Shown: piece by piece, positions 38,713 through 46,827 of the stretch
How the letters are laid out: each line of letters opens with the position of its first letter
Position numbering within the stretch: the stretch's first letter is position 1
Assembly: GCA_963663945.1 (NCBI GenBank)
Contig: OY760687.1
Location: forward strand, 2,666,001 to 2,730,000
Reading direction: 5' to 3'
From: Bin87 sp963663945
Lineage (GTDB): Bacteria; Chloroflexota; Dehalococcoidia; Lucifugimonadales; UBA3495
DNA length: 64,000 bases
The notes under the pieces: model-generated
The model's input: the letters and a program-made list of their open reading frames with translations, nothing else
What the model was told of the DNA's origin: nothing
Database searches by the model: none
Position numbers and translations under genes: made by a program

Positions 38713-38741
38713 TTGACATACAAGAACATGCGCTCTAATAT
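38713..38741 (+). promoter_or_regulatory. Sigma70-type promoter of the radical SAM gene
   Basis: A perfect -35 box TTGACA (38713-38718) is separated by exactly 17 bp from the -10 box TAATAT (38736-38741). Transcription would start near 38748-38750, about 35 nt before the ATG at 38783. Immediately downstream, GTACACACGTTC is one base from an inverted GAAC-N4-GTTC motif like the LexA box of Gram-positive bacteria; that part is speculative. Confidence 0.85.
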
Positions 38742-38782
38742 AGTACACACGTTCCGAATATCAGTTTGCGGAGGCTCAAACG

Positions 38783-39760
38783 ATGGTTGCCACCGAAGTC
38801 ACCGAAATCCGATGCAAGTCCCTCATCAACCGCGTCAACGCGCCCGACTTTCCTTTTCGCTGGACGATCAATCCCTATCGGGGTTGCCGGCACGCGTGTC
38901 GCTATTGCTACGCCCGGTCGACCCACGAATACTGGGGCATGGACGCCGGCGCCGATTTCGAACGCCAGATATTCGCCAAAATCAATGCCGCGAACGTACT
39001 GCGCCAGGAGCTGTCCCGCCCCAAGTGGTGCGGCGAGCCTATAGCCATCGGCACGGCATCCGACCCCTACGAACCGGCGGAAGCACAGTACGCGCTGACC
39101 AGGCAGATCCTCGAGACGCTGGTGGAGTTCAGGAACCCGGCTTCGGTGACCACCAAGGGCACGCTGGTGCGGCGGGACGTTGACCTGCTGCGCAGGCTGA
39201 ATGAAGTGGCCGGCGCCCAGGTGGTTTTCAGCATCGGCACCATCGACGAGACCGTATGGCGGCAAACCGAGCCGGGGGCTCCCCATCCCATGGCCCGTCT
39301 TGAGGCCATGCAATACCTGGTGGAGCACGGCGTTCCGGCCGGAGTGTTGGCCGCGCCATTGTTGCCGGGACTGTCCGACAGTGCGGCCAGCATCGACGCC
39401 CTGGTTTCGGCGGCCGCGCAGCACCGTGCCCAGTTCCTGTCCGGCAACCTGCTGTTCCTGCGGCCCGGCAGCCGCGAATGGTTCATGCCATTCATACGGG
39501 AATCGTACCCGCACCTCGCTCCCGGTTACGCGCGACTCTATCGGAGCGAACACGTGCCGAGGGACTACACCAACTCCGTGCTCGCGCTGGTTGACGACGC
39601 CCGACTGCGTTGGGAGCTACCCCGTATGCCTTCCATCAAGAACCTGCAGCCGGCAATGCTGCAAGGATTCGCAGAGGCCAGCAGCGCCGAGCGCCAAACC
39701 CTGAGCGTCGAACGCGAACCCTACGCCCCGACCCAGTTGTCGCTGCCCCTGGCCGCCTAG
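38783..39760 (+). CDS. Radical SAM protein, SPL/Rv2578c-like family
   Basis: A 325-residue radical SAM enzyme. The cluster-binding CxxxCxxC motif is GCRHACRYCYA (about residues 33-43), preceded by INPYRG, a signature of the spore-photoproduct-lyase-like and Rv2578c-like group. TASDPYEPAE and VTTKGTLVRRD are conserved segments of this family. The substrate of most members is unknown; relation to true spore photoproduct lyase is only structural. ATG 38783 has GGAGG 9 nt upstream, and a near-consensus promoter lies before it. It ends directly against the convergent gene: its stop is 39758-39760 and the neighbour's stop begins at 39761. Confidence 0.9.
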   Translation: MVATEVTEIRCKSLINRVNAPDFPFRWTINPYRGCRHACRYCYARSTHEYWGMDAGADFERQIFAKINAANVLRQELSRPKWCGEPIAIGTASDPYEPAEAQYALTRQILETLVEFRNPASVTTKGTLVRRDVDLLRRLNEVAGAQVVFSIGTIDETVWRQTEPGAPHPMARLEAMQYLVEHGVPAGVLAAPLLPGLSDSAASIDALVSAAAQHRAQFLSGNLLFLRPGSREWFMPFIRESYPHLAPGYARLYRSEHVPRDYTNSVLALVDDARLRWELPRMPSIKNLQPAMLQGFAEASSAERQTLSVEREPYAPTQLSLPLAA

Positions 39761-40225
39761 CTAGCTGGCACTGGTCCACATCTGTCCGCGCTGACTTACC
39801 GGTTCCACGAGCGATTCGTCGAAAGGCAGCGGATCGTAGTCGTCGCGGTTAGGCGGCCGGTATCCCAGGGCGCCGCACACCGTTTCGTTGGTGTAGTAGC
39901 CCCGATAGGTCTGCGTGACCAGCTCCTGGAAAAACTCCGGGCTTGACGCCTGGACCGCTCGCAGGGCATCAGTCTGAGCAATCTCCGCCAGCGCAGCGAA
40001 TGATCCCCCGCGTTCATTTGCGGCAAGCTCGATCCGAACCAGGCCATCCATCAGCGTGCGGCGCTTCCCCGTGGACGCAGCGGCGACCGATTCCACAAAA
40101 TCGGCGATGCCAAGATCGCCAGCCGCGGGCATGTCCCCGGACGGGGGGACGATCCGGTTCAGTACAGCGGTCAGCAGGGAGCGTTGGGCATCGCTGAGGA
40201 TCGAATTGTTCGAAGTCATGATCAC
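39761..40225 (-). CDS. Gluconate 2-dehydrogenase subunit 3-like protein
   Basis: A 154-residue protein resembling the gluconate 2-dehydrogenase subunit 3 family, small partners of FAD-dependent GMC-type dehydrogenases. The pattern LTAVLNRIVPPSGDMPAAGD near the N-terminus and TYRGYYTNETVCGALGY near the C-terminus are typical. Unlike many relatives, no Tat signal precedes it and no large FAD subunit is adjacent; the partner must be elsewhere. The GTG at 40225 has AGGA 5 nt upstream; ATG 40219 is an alternative. Stops of this gene and the radical SAM gene abut without spacing. Confidence 0.8.
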   Translation of the reverse strand: MIMTSNNSILSDAQRSLLTAVLNRIVPPSGDMPAAGDLGIADFVESVAAASTGKRRTLMDGLVRIELAANERGGSFAALAEIAQTDALRAVQASSPEFFQELVTQTYRGYYTNETVCGALGYRPPNRDDYDPLPFDESLVEPVSQRGQMWTSAS

Positions 40226-40309
40226 GTTAGTCCTGGTCCCGAAGATACGGCGACGATGATAGCACAGGGTTCAATCGCGCCAGAGCCGGGTTGACCGGAT
40301 TGGCGTCAA

Positions 40310-40849
40310 TCAGAAGATGATGCTGAGCGCTCCGTGGTTCGACAGCTCTTCGAGGTCGAGGATGGCGCGTTTCCGGCGGATTTTGAGGCTGCCATCCACG
40401 CGGCGCAAACGCAGGTCATAACGCCCCACATAGGGCGACGCCTCCCCAGCCCGGAAGCGCCATACGGCCACCGAGCAGGTGACGTCGAGTTCGTTCCCCT
40501 CTGAAGCGGTCACCATGACGTTTGAGATGAACCGCCGCGTGCGAGACCACGGGTACTCCCGGTGAGCATGACGACTTTGCAGGCGCACCACCCGCCCCTG
40601 CATACGACGGTAATCGTCGTCAATGAACACCAAGTCGGATGCCGGGTCGCCCTCCGGCAGGTCTGTGGTGGGCACGATGTAGCGGGCGTCCGGTGTGTAG
40701 AGCGTCAGCCACGCGTCAAGGTTCCAGTCGTCCAGCAGCCTGGCTTCGAGGTAAAGCAACTGTTCCACTTCGTGCTGAAGAAGCAACGAATTGGGCGTGG
40801 CGGGCAGTCCGGTCAAGTAGGGTTCGACCGGAATATTCTGGGCAACCAT
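40310..40849 (-). CDS. Aromatic-ring-hydroxylating dioxygenase, beta subunit
   Basis: A 179-residue protein of the ring-hydroxylating dioxygenase small-subunit family (NTF2-like cone). Visible are VEQLLYLEARLLDDWNLDAWLTLYT near residues 27-51, the conserved DDYRRMQGRVVRLQS, and TRRFISNVMV. The beta subunit is structural and pairs with the Rieske alpha subunit, whose gene lies 19 nt upstream on the same strand. Ferredoxin and reductase genes are not adjacent. Confidence 0.92.
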   Translation of the reverse strand: MVAQNIPVEPYLTGLPATPNSLLLQHEVEQLLYLEARLLDDWNLDAWLTLYTPDARYIVPTTDLPEGDPASDLVFIDDDYRRMQGRVVRLQSRHAHREYPWSRTRRFISNVMVTASEGNELDVTCSVAVWRFRAGEASPYVGRYDLRLRRVDGSLKIRRKRAILDLEELSNHGALSIIF

Positions 40850-40868
40850 GCAGGTCAGGCTCCTGAAA

Positions 40869-42206
40869 CTAATCGTCAGCGGCGACGGTGAGCTCGGGTG
40901 AGGATTGCACGTTGGGAATCTCGCCCGGCGTCAGGCCGCGCTCGTACTGCTCGACGTGGGGACGATCGGCGACCAGGGACTGCCAACGGCGCCAGAAAGA
41001 GCGCATCTGGAGCTCGTCGTTGCCCCGCGGATCCCGGTGGAAGCCGCGCGACAGGTCGGACCATTCCACCCCACCGGAACGGAAACCCTGCTGGCACGAT
41101 TCCAGCGCCTCCGTGTCGTCCGGCGTGGCGAACCCGCCGGGCCCGAGGAAGGTGAGGAAGGAGTCCAACCGACGGTTCAGCCGCGAACCGGTCTCTCCGG
41201 CGGGCACCATCTGCCACGCGGTAACGTCCATGCTGTCCGGGCCGGTGGGCTGGAACACGCGGACGGTGACCGCCATGATGTCGTTGATGACCAGGTTGGG
41301 GAAGATCACCATGTTCCGACTCTTCTCGCACATGCGCAGCGCCTTGGTAGGACCGTGGCGGGCGATCAGCTCGTCCTTGATGCTGTTGATCTCTTCGCGG
41401 GCCTCCTCGCCGAAATAGGGGTGCCACATGGCAATCGGGCGGCCGTAGATCGCGTCGTTTTCCATGACGCCGTGCCCGTTGCCCAGCGCCCTGCCGAAAC
41501 CGTGACGGCGATTGATCGCGGGTATGTCGCTGCCGGCTTCGCTGGCCATGTAGTCGAAATAGGTCTGGTGCGTCGGCAGCGCGTGATATCCGTCGATGCT
41601 GTTCTCGGCGAGCAGTTTCCAATTGGCCTTGATGGTATAGCGGTTGGAACCGGGGATGACCTTCATCCCTTCAGGAGCCTGGTCAGCCACGAGGTCCAGA
41701 TACTCGGCGGCGCCAGCCAGGTACTCGCGAAGAGACTCTGCTTCCTGATCGAAACATACGAAGATAAAGCCCTTGTAACTCTCGTACCGAGGGGAGCGCA
41801 GGCTGAAATCGGCGCGGTCGAAATCCGGTCCGTATCCTTCGATATCAGGCATCCCGATCAACTCGCCGGACGTGTTGAAGCTCCAGGCGTGATAGAAGCA
41901 CTGGAGAACCTGAGCGTTGCCCTGATCGGTGCGGCAGATGAGCGCGCCGCGATGCGGGCAGGTATTGTGGAACACCTTCAACTCACCCTCGCGGTCCCGG
42001 GCGAAAAACAGGGCGCGCTCGGCCACTACCCGACGAACGTAGTCTCCCGAGTTCGGCACTTCCGACTCGTGCCCCAGGTAGAGCCAGCAATGATCAAAGA
42101 TACGCTGCCGCTCCAGCCCGTAGATGTCGGGCGATGTCATACTGGAACGGTGCACCTGGAACTTACCCAGATCCGGTCGGTCATACACGAGGTTATCGAG
42201 ATCCAT
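40869..42206 (-). CDS. Rieske [2Fe-2S] ring-hydroxylating oxygenase, alpha subunit
   Basis: A 445-residue catalytic subunit that inserts oxygen into aromatic or related rings. The Rieske motif is CPHRGAL followed by CFYHAW (C-x-H ... C-x2-H, residues about 85-108). The mononuclear iron site is seen in ENSIDGYHALPTH (two His) with a later acidic ligand. ATG 42206 is chosen over TTG 42209 because AGGAGG lies 6 nt upstream. The beta subunit follows, so the pair forms the terminal oxygenase. The substrate cannot be predicted; SAR202-type genomes often carry many such enzymes. Confidence 0.94.
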   Translation of the reverse strand: MDLDNLVYDRPDLGKFQVHRSSMTSPDIYGLERQRIFDHCWLYLGHESEVPNSGDYVRRVVAERALFFARDREGELKVFHNTCPHRGALICRTDQGNAQVLQCFYHAWSFNTSGELIGMPDIEGYGPDFDRADFSLRSPRYESYKGFIFVCFDQEAESLREYLAGAAEYLDLVADQAPEGMKVIPGSNRYTIKANWKLLAENSIDGYHALPTHQTYFDYMASEAGSDIPAINRRHGFGRALGNGHGVMENDAIYGRPIAMWHPYFGEEAREEINSIKDELIARHGPTKALRMCEKSRNMVIFPNLVINDIMAVTVRVFQPTGPDSMDVTAWQMVPAGETGSRLNRRLDSFLTFLGPGGFATPDDTEALESCQQGFRSGGVEWSDLSRGFHRDPRGNDELQMRSFWRRWQSLVADRPHVEQYERGLTPGEIPNVQSSPELTVAADD

Positions 42207-42278
42207 CAAAGGCCTCCTCAGTTATTTCGAGCCAGGAGCCGCGGTGGGGCCGGCGGTGTCGAACAATGCCCGGATGCG

Positions 42279-44042
42279 TCAGCGGGGAATCACCGGAAGC
42301 GTGATGTGCGACGGGTAGCGGGCAGAATGGTGCACGGTTTGGCGCGCCGTTTCCAGCCGGGTGTCCACCCCGAGCGCCGCGCCGGTGTTCGGGTTCCGAT
42401 CGAAGCGCGGGAAGTTGCTGCTGGAGATATCCACCCGGACGCGATGGCCGGGCTTGATCACGTGGCTGGTGGCCCACAGGTCGATGGTGTAGCGGTACAC
42501 CTCGCCCGGGGTTACAAAAGCAGGCTCCCGTACCGAAGTGCGATAGCGCGCGCGGATGATCCCGTCCTGCAGATTATGGGCGAATCCGTCCGGGCGCACG
42601 TCCACCAGCTTCGCCGTAAAATCGGTGTCCGCCGCAGTGGTCGCAGCATACAGCGTCACGGTGATGGGGCCGGTGAGTTCCAGGTCTGATTCGACGGGTT
42701 CGGACGTAAACGAAAGTACGTCCGGCCGGTCCTCTGCGGGCCCCTGATCAAAAACGCCGTACTCGATTATGAGAGTGTTTCCACCCAGCGTGGGCACTGG
42801 ATCGTTCGGGTCGTAGGTGAACTGGTCTGCAGGTTCATTCGGCTCCGGCGGCACTGTAGAAAGTGAACCGTCTCCGCCGCGGGTGTTGGCGCTGCCGCCG
42901 GAATGGAAGTACCAGCGGGTGTACTGGGTGCGGGCCAGTGGCCATTCGTTTTCGTCCCGCCACTTGTTGTCGCCCATGACAAACAGGCGAACTGGCGGAT
43001 CGTCCATGATGCCGGTCTCCTCGCCCTTGAGCCAGTAGCCATACCAACGCAGCAGGTAATCGTGCAGCTCGATGGCCGCCTCGGAGCCGAAGTCAATGTT
43101 GCCCGCGCCACCCGTGGTGGGCTCGGTAAAGGGGCGCAGATGCGCCCACGGGCCGATCAGCAACTTCTGGTTCTTGCGTGCGGTCTCGCTGCCTCCGTGC
43201 TTCCCGATTGCCTGGTAGGCGTTGAGAGCGCCCTCCAGGAAGATGTCGTACCACGCGCTGACGTGGAACATGGGAATGGTCACGTTGCGCGCCTGCCGCT
43301 GGAGGTTGATACCCCACCAGTACGGATCGTCCAGCTCTTCGTCGAAGTACTCGTGAAAGTAGGGCGCCGCCTCTTTGAGGCGATCGATCCAGTCGCGCAG
43401 GGGCAGGTGCCGATACCATTCATCGGACAGCGGCTGCCCAAAGTTGCCGGGCTCGATGACGTATTCGTCCATCTTGGCCAGCAATGCCTCGTGGCCGCCG
43501 CGTGCCAGGGTGTTCCGTCCCTTGAGAATGGCGTACGGAACCGTCCAGCCCCACTCCATAGCTCCGCCGGTGTGGTAAACCCATGACTGGTGGAAGTCGG
43601 ACGACGCGGAAACGACGGCCATGGTCTGCAGGTGGGGTGGCAGCGGATGCTTTCCGGCCAGGGTGTACTGCGTGGCGCCGAGGTAGCTCTGGCCCGTCGT
43701 GGCGACGCGGCCGTTGGACCAGGGTTGTCGCGCCGCCCACTCAACGGTGTCGTAGCCGTCCAGGGCTTCCTGGAACAGCGGGTCGTAGTCGCCTTCGGAA
43801 TTGAAGCGGCCGCGCACATCCTGGCTCAGCATCACGTACCCGTTGCGCGGGAAGAACCAGATGGAATGGTCGGGATTGTCCAGGTAGCTGTCCTTGCTGT
43901 AGGGCCCCCGATTGATCAGCACCGGGAAGCGGCCCGGGGCGTCGGGGCGCACCACGTCGGTGGCCAGCCTTGTTCCGTCGCGCATGGGCACCATGACGTC
44001 GGGCTCGCGTACGACCTGGTATTGGGTTCGCTGGGCGGTCAT
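42279..44042 (-). CDS. CocE/NonD family acyl-ester hydrolase
   Basis: A 587-residue alpha/beta hydrolase of the CocE/NonD (X-Pro dipeptidyl peptidase S15-like) family. The nucleophile elbow is GQSYLG (about residue 116), with QDVRGRFNSEGDYDP before it. The C-terminal third is the jelly-roll domain of this family (TLYAATTAADTDFTAKLVDV, VIKPGHRVRVDISSS). It probably hydrolyses esters or amides; the substrate is unknown. ATG 44042 is favoured by GGAGG 8 nt upstream; a GTG at 44051 is possible. It lies 72 bp upstream of the Rieske alpha gene on the same strand, so a catabolic operon is likely. Confidence 0.92.
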   Translation of the reverse strand: MTAQRTQYQVVREPDVMVPMRDGTRLATDVVRPDAPGRFPVLINRGPYSKDSYLDNPDHSIWFFPRNGYVMLSQDVRGRFNSEGDYDPLFQEALDGYDTVEWAARQPWSNGRVATTGQSYLGATQYTLAGKHPLPPHLQTMAVVSASSDFHQSWVYHTGGAMEWGWTVPYAILKGRNTLARGGHEALLAKMDEYVIEPGNFGQPLSDEWYRHLPLRDWIDRLKEAAPYFHEYFDEELDDPYWWGINLQRQARNVTIPMFHVSAWYDIFLEGALNAYQAIGKHGGSETARKNQKLLIGPWAHLRPFTEPTTGGAGNIDFGSEAAIELHDYLLRWYGYWLKGEETGIMDDPPVRLFVMGDNKWRDENEWPLARTQYTRWYFHSGGSANTRGGDGSLSTVPPEPNEPADQFTYDPNDPVPTLGGNTLIIEYGVFDQGPAEDRPDVLSFTSEPVESDLELTGPITVTLYAATTAADTDFTAKLVDVRPDGFAHNLQDGIIRARYRTSVREPAFVTPGEVYRYTIDLWATSHVIKPGHRVRVDISSSNFPRFDRNPNTGAALGVDTRLETARQTVHHSARYPSHITLPVIPR

Positions 44043-44294
44043 GGGTGGCACCTCCGGAGGCGGTCAGGCCGGCGTGGCCCGCGAAGACTGGTGGTCACGA
44101 TAACCGCCGGCGTACACACCGTCAACAAACGCCATCGCCGGGATTCGCACTTGCTACCGAGCTTTCTGTGCCGGCCACAGGGAGTACATTGGGCACGATT
44201 TCCGGCCGTTCGGTCGGTACGAGCGATTGACACCGGGTACGTCGACTGATAGCCTTTCCGGGCTTTTCAACACCACTATGGAGTAGTTGCAACC

Positions 44295-44504
44295 GTGCCT
44301 GGACGTGACGACAACAGCCAATCGGGACCTTCCCGCCGGCGCTTTTTGGGAGTGCTGGGCGCGGGCATTGCCGGAGCCGCAGTTGTGGCTTCGATACTGC
44401 CGTTCGGTCGGCGCAACAACACGGCGGAAGCTGCGAACGAGTTCCCTGGACCCGGGTCGATGTTCCATCCGGCGCAGGATCCCAGAACCGACCCCCGCCG
44501 ATAG
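44295..44504 (+). CDS. Very small Tat-signal protein
   Basis: A 69-residue frame beginning at GTG 44295 (GGAG 11 nt upstream). Almost all of it is a twin-arginine signal: SRRRFLGVLGAGIAGAAVVA, then a short basic hinge and AEAANEF, a plausible cleavage site. Only about 25 residues (EFPGPGSMFHPAQDPRTDPRR) would remain, with no cofactor motif. It may be a real small exported or membrane-retained protein, or the remnant of a larger Tat substrate. It lies between the CocE gene (divergent) and mutL (convergent), before a strong terminator. Confidence 0.6.
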   Translation: MPGRDDNSQSGPSRRRFLGVLGAGIAGAAVVASILPFGRRNNTAEAANEFPGPGSMFHPAQDPRTDPRR

Positions 44505-44531
44505 TCGGGCAACCAACATAAGAGCGTTTTA

Positions 44532-44556
44532 CAGGGCAGCCATCCCGGCTGCCCTG
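44532..44556. terminator. Bidirectional terminator, Tat peptide gene / mutL
   Basis: CAGGGCAGCC (44532-44541) and GGCTGCCCTG (44547-44556) form a 10-bp perfect stem with loop ATCCC. On the plus strand ATTTATT follows; on the minus strand AAAACGC precedes in mirror image, giving TAAAACG after the stem. It sits between the convergent small gene and mutL. Confidence 0.8.
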
Positions 44557-44573
44557 ATTTATTGGCCACAGCC

Positions 44574-46325
44574 TCAGCGTCGTCCGAACTCGCGTTCCAG
44601 CTGATACTCGGTGAAATGGACCACCGTGGGACGGCCGTGGGGGCAGTGGTGCGGATTTTCGGTGGTCTGCAGTTGCCGGAGCAGCGCGTCCATCTCTTCT
44701 TGCGCCAGCGTCATCCCAGCACGCACTGACCCGTGACATGCGACCGTCGCAGCCAGCGCGTCCTCGCGCTCCATCACCACCTGCTCCACGGCGACAGCAT
44801 CCAGCAAATCGCACAGGGCAACGGTCGCATCCGGGTTGGCGCGAGCGGCCAGGTTGGCCGGCAGCGCGCGAACCAGCCACGCGCGATCCCCGAAGGGTTC
44901 CAGCGCGAAGCCGTACTCCGCAAGCAGGCTGACGTAGCTTTCCAGCGTACCCGACTGAGCGACGGACAATTCGGCCGTCTGAGGGACCAGCAGGGGTTGC
45001 GACGGCCGTGCTCCTTCATGCATCCGCTGGCGGATCTGATCAAAAACCACGCGCTCGTGTGCAGCATGCTGGTCGATCAGGTACATGCCCGATGCGCCCT
45101 CGGCCACGATGTATGTCTGGCGGATCTGGCCCACAACGCGCAGGCCGGCCAACACATCCCTGAGGGAGCCTTCGGCCGGCGCCAGCGCAGTCGCAGACAA
45201 CGCCATGTTGTCATGCATCGGCGCAGAAACGCTCGTGGATGATGGACGGGGTGCACCTGCGGATGGCGCGGTCGCGGGCGGCGCGGTCGCGGGCGGCGCA
45301 TGTGTCGGCGCGAATGATCGGGTTGCCGTGCGTACTGGGGCGTGTGCGATCAACGCCTCCCGGACCCCACGTTGCACCAGCGAGAACAACCGGTCCGCTT
45401 GACGGAACCGCACCTCTCGCTTGCTGGGGTGGGAGTTGACATCGACCTGGTCGGGAGGCAGGCATATATTGAGGATGGCCAGAGGAAAGCGGCGTTCCGG
45501 CAAAGTTCCCTGGTAGGCCTGCTCGATGGCGTAATAGATCGAACGGTCGTACACCCAGCGACGGTTGACCAGCAGGGTGGTGTAGGAACGGTTTCTCCGG
45601 GTCAGGTCCGGGGCGCCGACGTATCCATCTACTGACACCTCACCGTCCGCGAGGGAAACCGGCAGCATGCGTCCGGTCACCTCGGAGCCGTAGAGGGACA
45701 GGATGACATCCTGAAGCCGACCGGAGCCCGGCGTGTTGATCGCTTCCCGTCCATCGACTGACAGGGTGAAGCGAACTTCAGGGTGGGCCAGCGCGTAACG
45801 GGTAACGACCTCATGGACGCGGGCGGATTCAGCCGCGGCGGAGCGCAGGAACTTGCGGCGGGCCGGCAGGGCGCCGAACAAATCCGACACCTGCACCGAA
45901 GTTCCGGGAGGGCACCCCTCGGAACGCTCACCGACGCTGTTTCCGTAGCGAAACTCGATGCGGGCTCCCGCTTCCGAATCGGGAGGACGAGTGGTGCAAA
46001 CTACTCTGGCAACCGCCGCGACGCTGGGCAACGCTTCGCCACGGAACCCCAGCGTGGAGACGGATTCCAGGTCATCGACGGTGGACAGTTTGCTGGTGGC
46101 GTGATGGGTGAAAGCCAAACCCAGCTCGTCCGCGGCGATCCCGCGACCGTTGTCGGTGACCCGCATCTCGGCAACGCCGCCCTCGTGTATGGATACGGCG
46201 ATATTGGTTGCGCCGGCGTCCAGCGAGTTTTCCACCAGCTCTTTGACCACCGATGCGGGGCGTTCGATAACCTCACCGGCCGCGATCTGGGCGGCAACGT
46301 GCGGCGGGAGCTGTTGAATGGGCAT
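44574..46325 (-). CDS. mutL: DNA mismatch repair protein MutL
   Basis: A 583-residue MutL, which links mismatch recognition by MutS to strand incision. The N-terminal GHKL ATPase motifs are ELVENSLDAGATNI, VTDNGRGI, THHATSKL and GFRGEAL. A Pro/Ala-rich linker (about residues 335-380) separates it from the C-terminal dimerisation domain. The metal-site motif reads DQHAAHERVVFD, where the usual final Glu is Asp; CPHGRP near the C-terminus is intact, so nicking activity is likely. ATG 46325 (MPIQQLP) is chosen; the frame is open further upstream but overlaps the HAD-like gene. The gene follows the HAD-like gene by 16 nt. Confidence 0.95.
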   Translation of the reverse strand: MPIQQLPPHVAAQIAAGEVIERPASVVKELVENSLDAGATNIAVSIHEGGVAEMRVTDNGRGIAADELGLAFTHHATSKLSTVDDLESVSTLGFRGEALPSVAAVARVVCTTRPPDSEAGARIEFRYGNSVGERSEGCPPGTSVQVSDLFGALPARRKFLRSAAAESARVHEVVTRYALAHPEVRFTLSVDGREAINTPGSGRLQDVILSLYGSEVTGRMLPVSLADGEVSVDGYVGAPDLTRRNRSYTTLLVNRRWVYDRSIYYAIEQAYQGTLPERRFPLAILNICLPPDQVDVNSHPSKREVRFRQADRLFSLVQRGVREALIAHAPVRTATRSFAPTHAPPATAPPATAPSAGAPRPSSTSVSAPMHDNMALSATALAPAEGSLRDVLAGLRVVGQIRQTYIVAEGASGMYLIDQHAAHERVVFDQIRQRMHEGARPSQPLLVPQTAELSVAQSGTLESYVSLLAEYGFALEPFGDRAWLVRALPANLAARANPDATVALCDLLDAVAVEQVVMEREDALAATVACHGSVRAGMTLAQEEMDALLRQLQTTENPHHCPHGRPTVVHFTEYQLEREFGRR

Positions 46326-46341
46326 GTGACGGGGCACGCCG

Positions 46342-46779
46342 CTAGAACAGGGGTATCTTGGTGCCCTTGGCCCGGTACTGGCGGTCCTCGGAGTCTCCCG
46401 TTTCCTGGAAATCGCAGATGATCCGGTAAATGCGATCCATCTCGTGGTCAACACTGCGCGAGAAGAAGTAGGGCGGCACCCACACGCCGCCGAAAGCCGC
46501 CACGATCTCGGGATAGTCGTCGATCACGAACTCGGGTTCCACCGGGATATTCAACTCGGGCAGGCGCTCGTGGAAATGATGGGTGGGCTTCTCGTATACG
46601 CCGGATACGAACCGATGCAGGTCGTGCTTTTCGATGACCTCCCAGCGCTCTCCCATCCCGGACCAGATGTAGATTTCGTGGCCATCGTCGAGGATTTTCT
46701 GGAAGGTATCCACGGTGCCGGGGCGAAGGGTGTCGTCCAGACCCAGGATCGTGTAGTCCACGTCGAAAAATATTTTCAT
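46342..46779 (-). CDS. HAD-like hydrolase
   Basis: A 145-residue protein of the haloacid dehalogenase-like superfamily. The nucleophile motif is MKIFFDVDYTILG (DxDxT), motif II could be the Ser in IYIWSGMG, and a late acidic pair is in EFVIDDYPEIVA. It is short, with no cap domain, so it may be a phosphatase for a macromolecule or a small phosphate ester. It lies between the ArsC-family gene (48 nt upstream) and mutL (16 nt downstream) on the same strand. Confidence 0.8.
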   Translation of the reverse strand: MKIFFDVDYTILGLDDTLRPGTVDTFQKILDDGHEIYIWSGMGERWEVIEKHDLHRFVSGVYEKPTHHFHERLPELNIPVEPEFVIDDYPEIVAAFGGVWVPPYFFSRSVDHEMDRIYRIICDFQETGDSEDRQYRAKGTKIPLF

Positions 46780-46827
46780 GATCGGTTCGGCGTCCTGGAG
46801 GCGTTGAAATTAGCGGTATTGTTCGGA

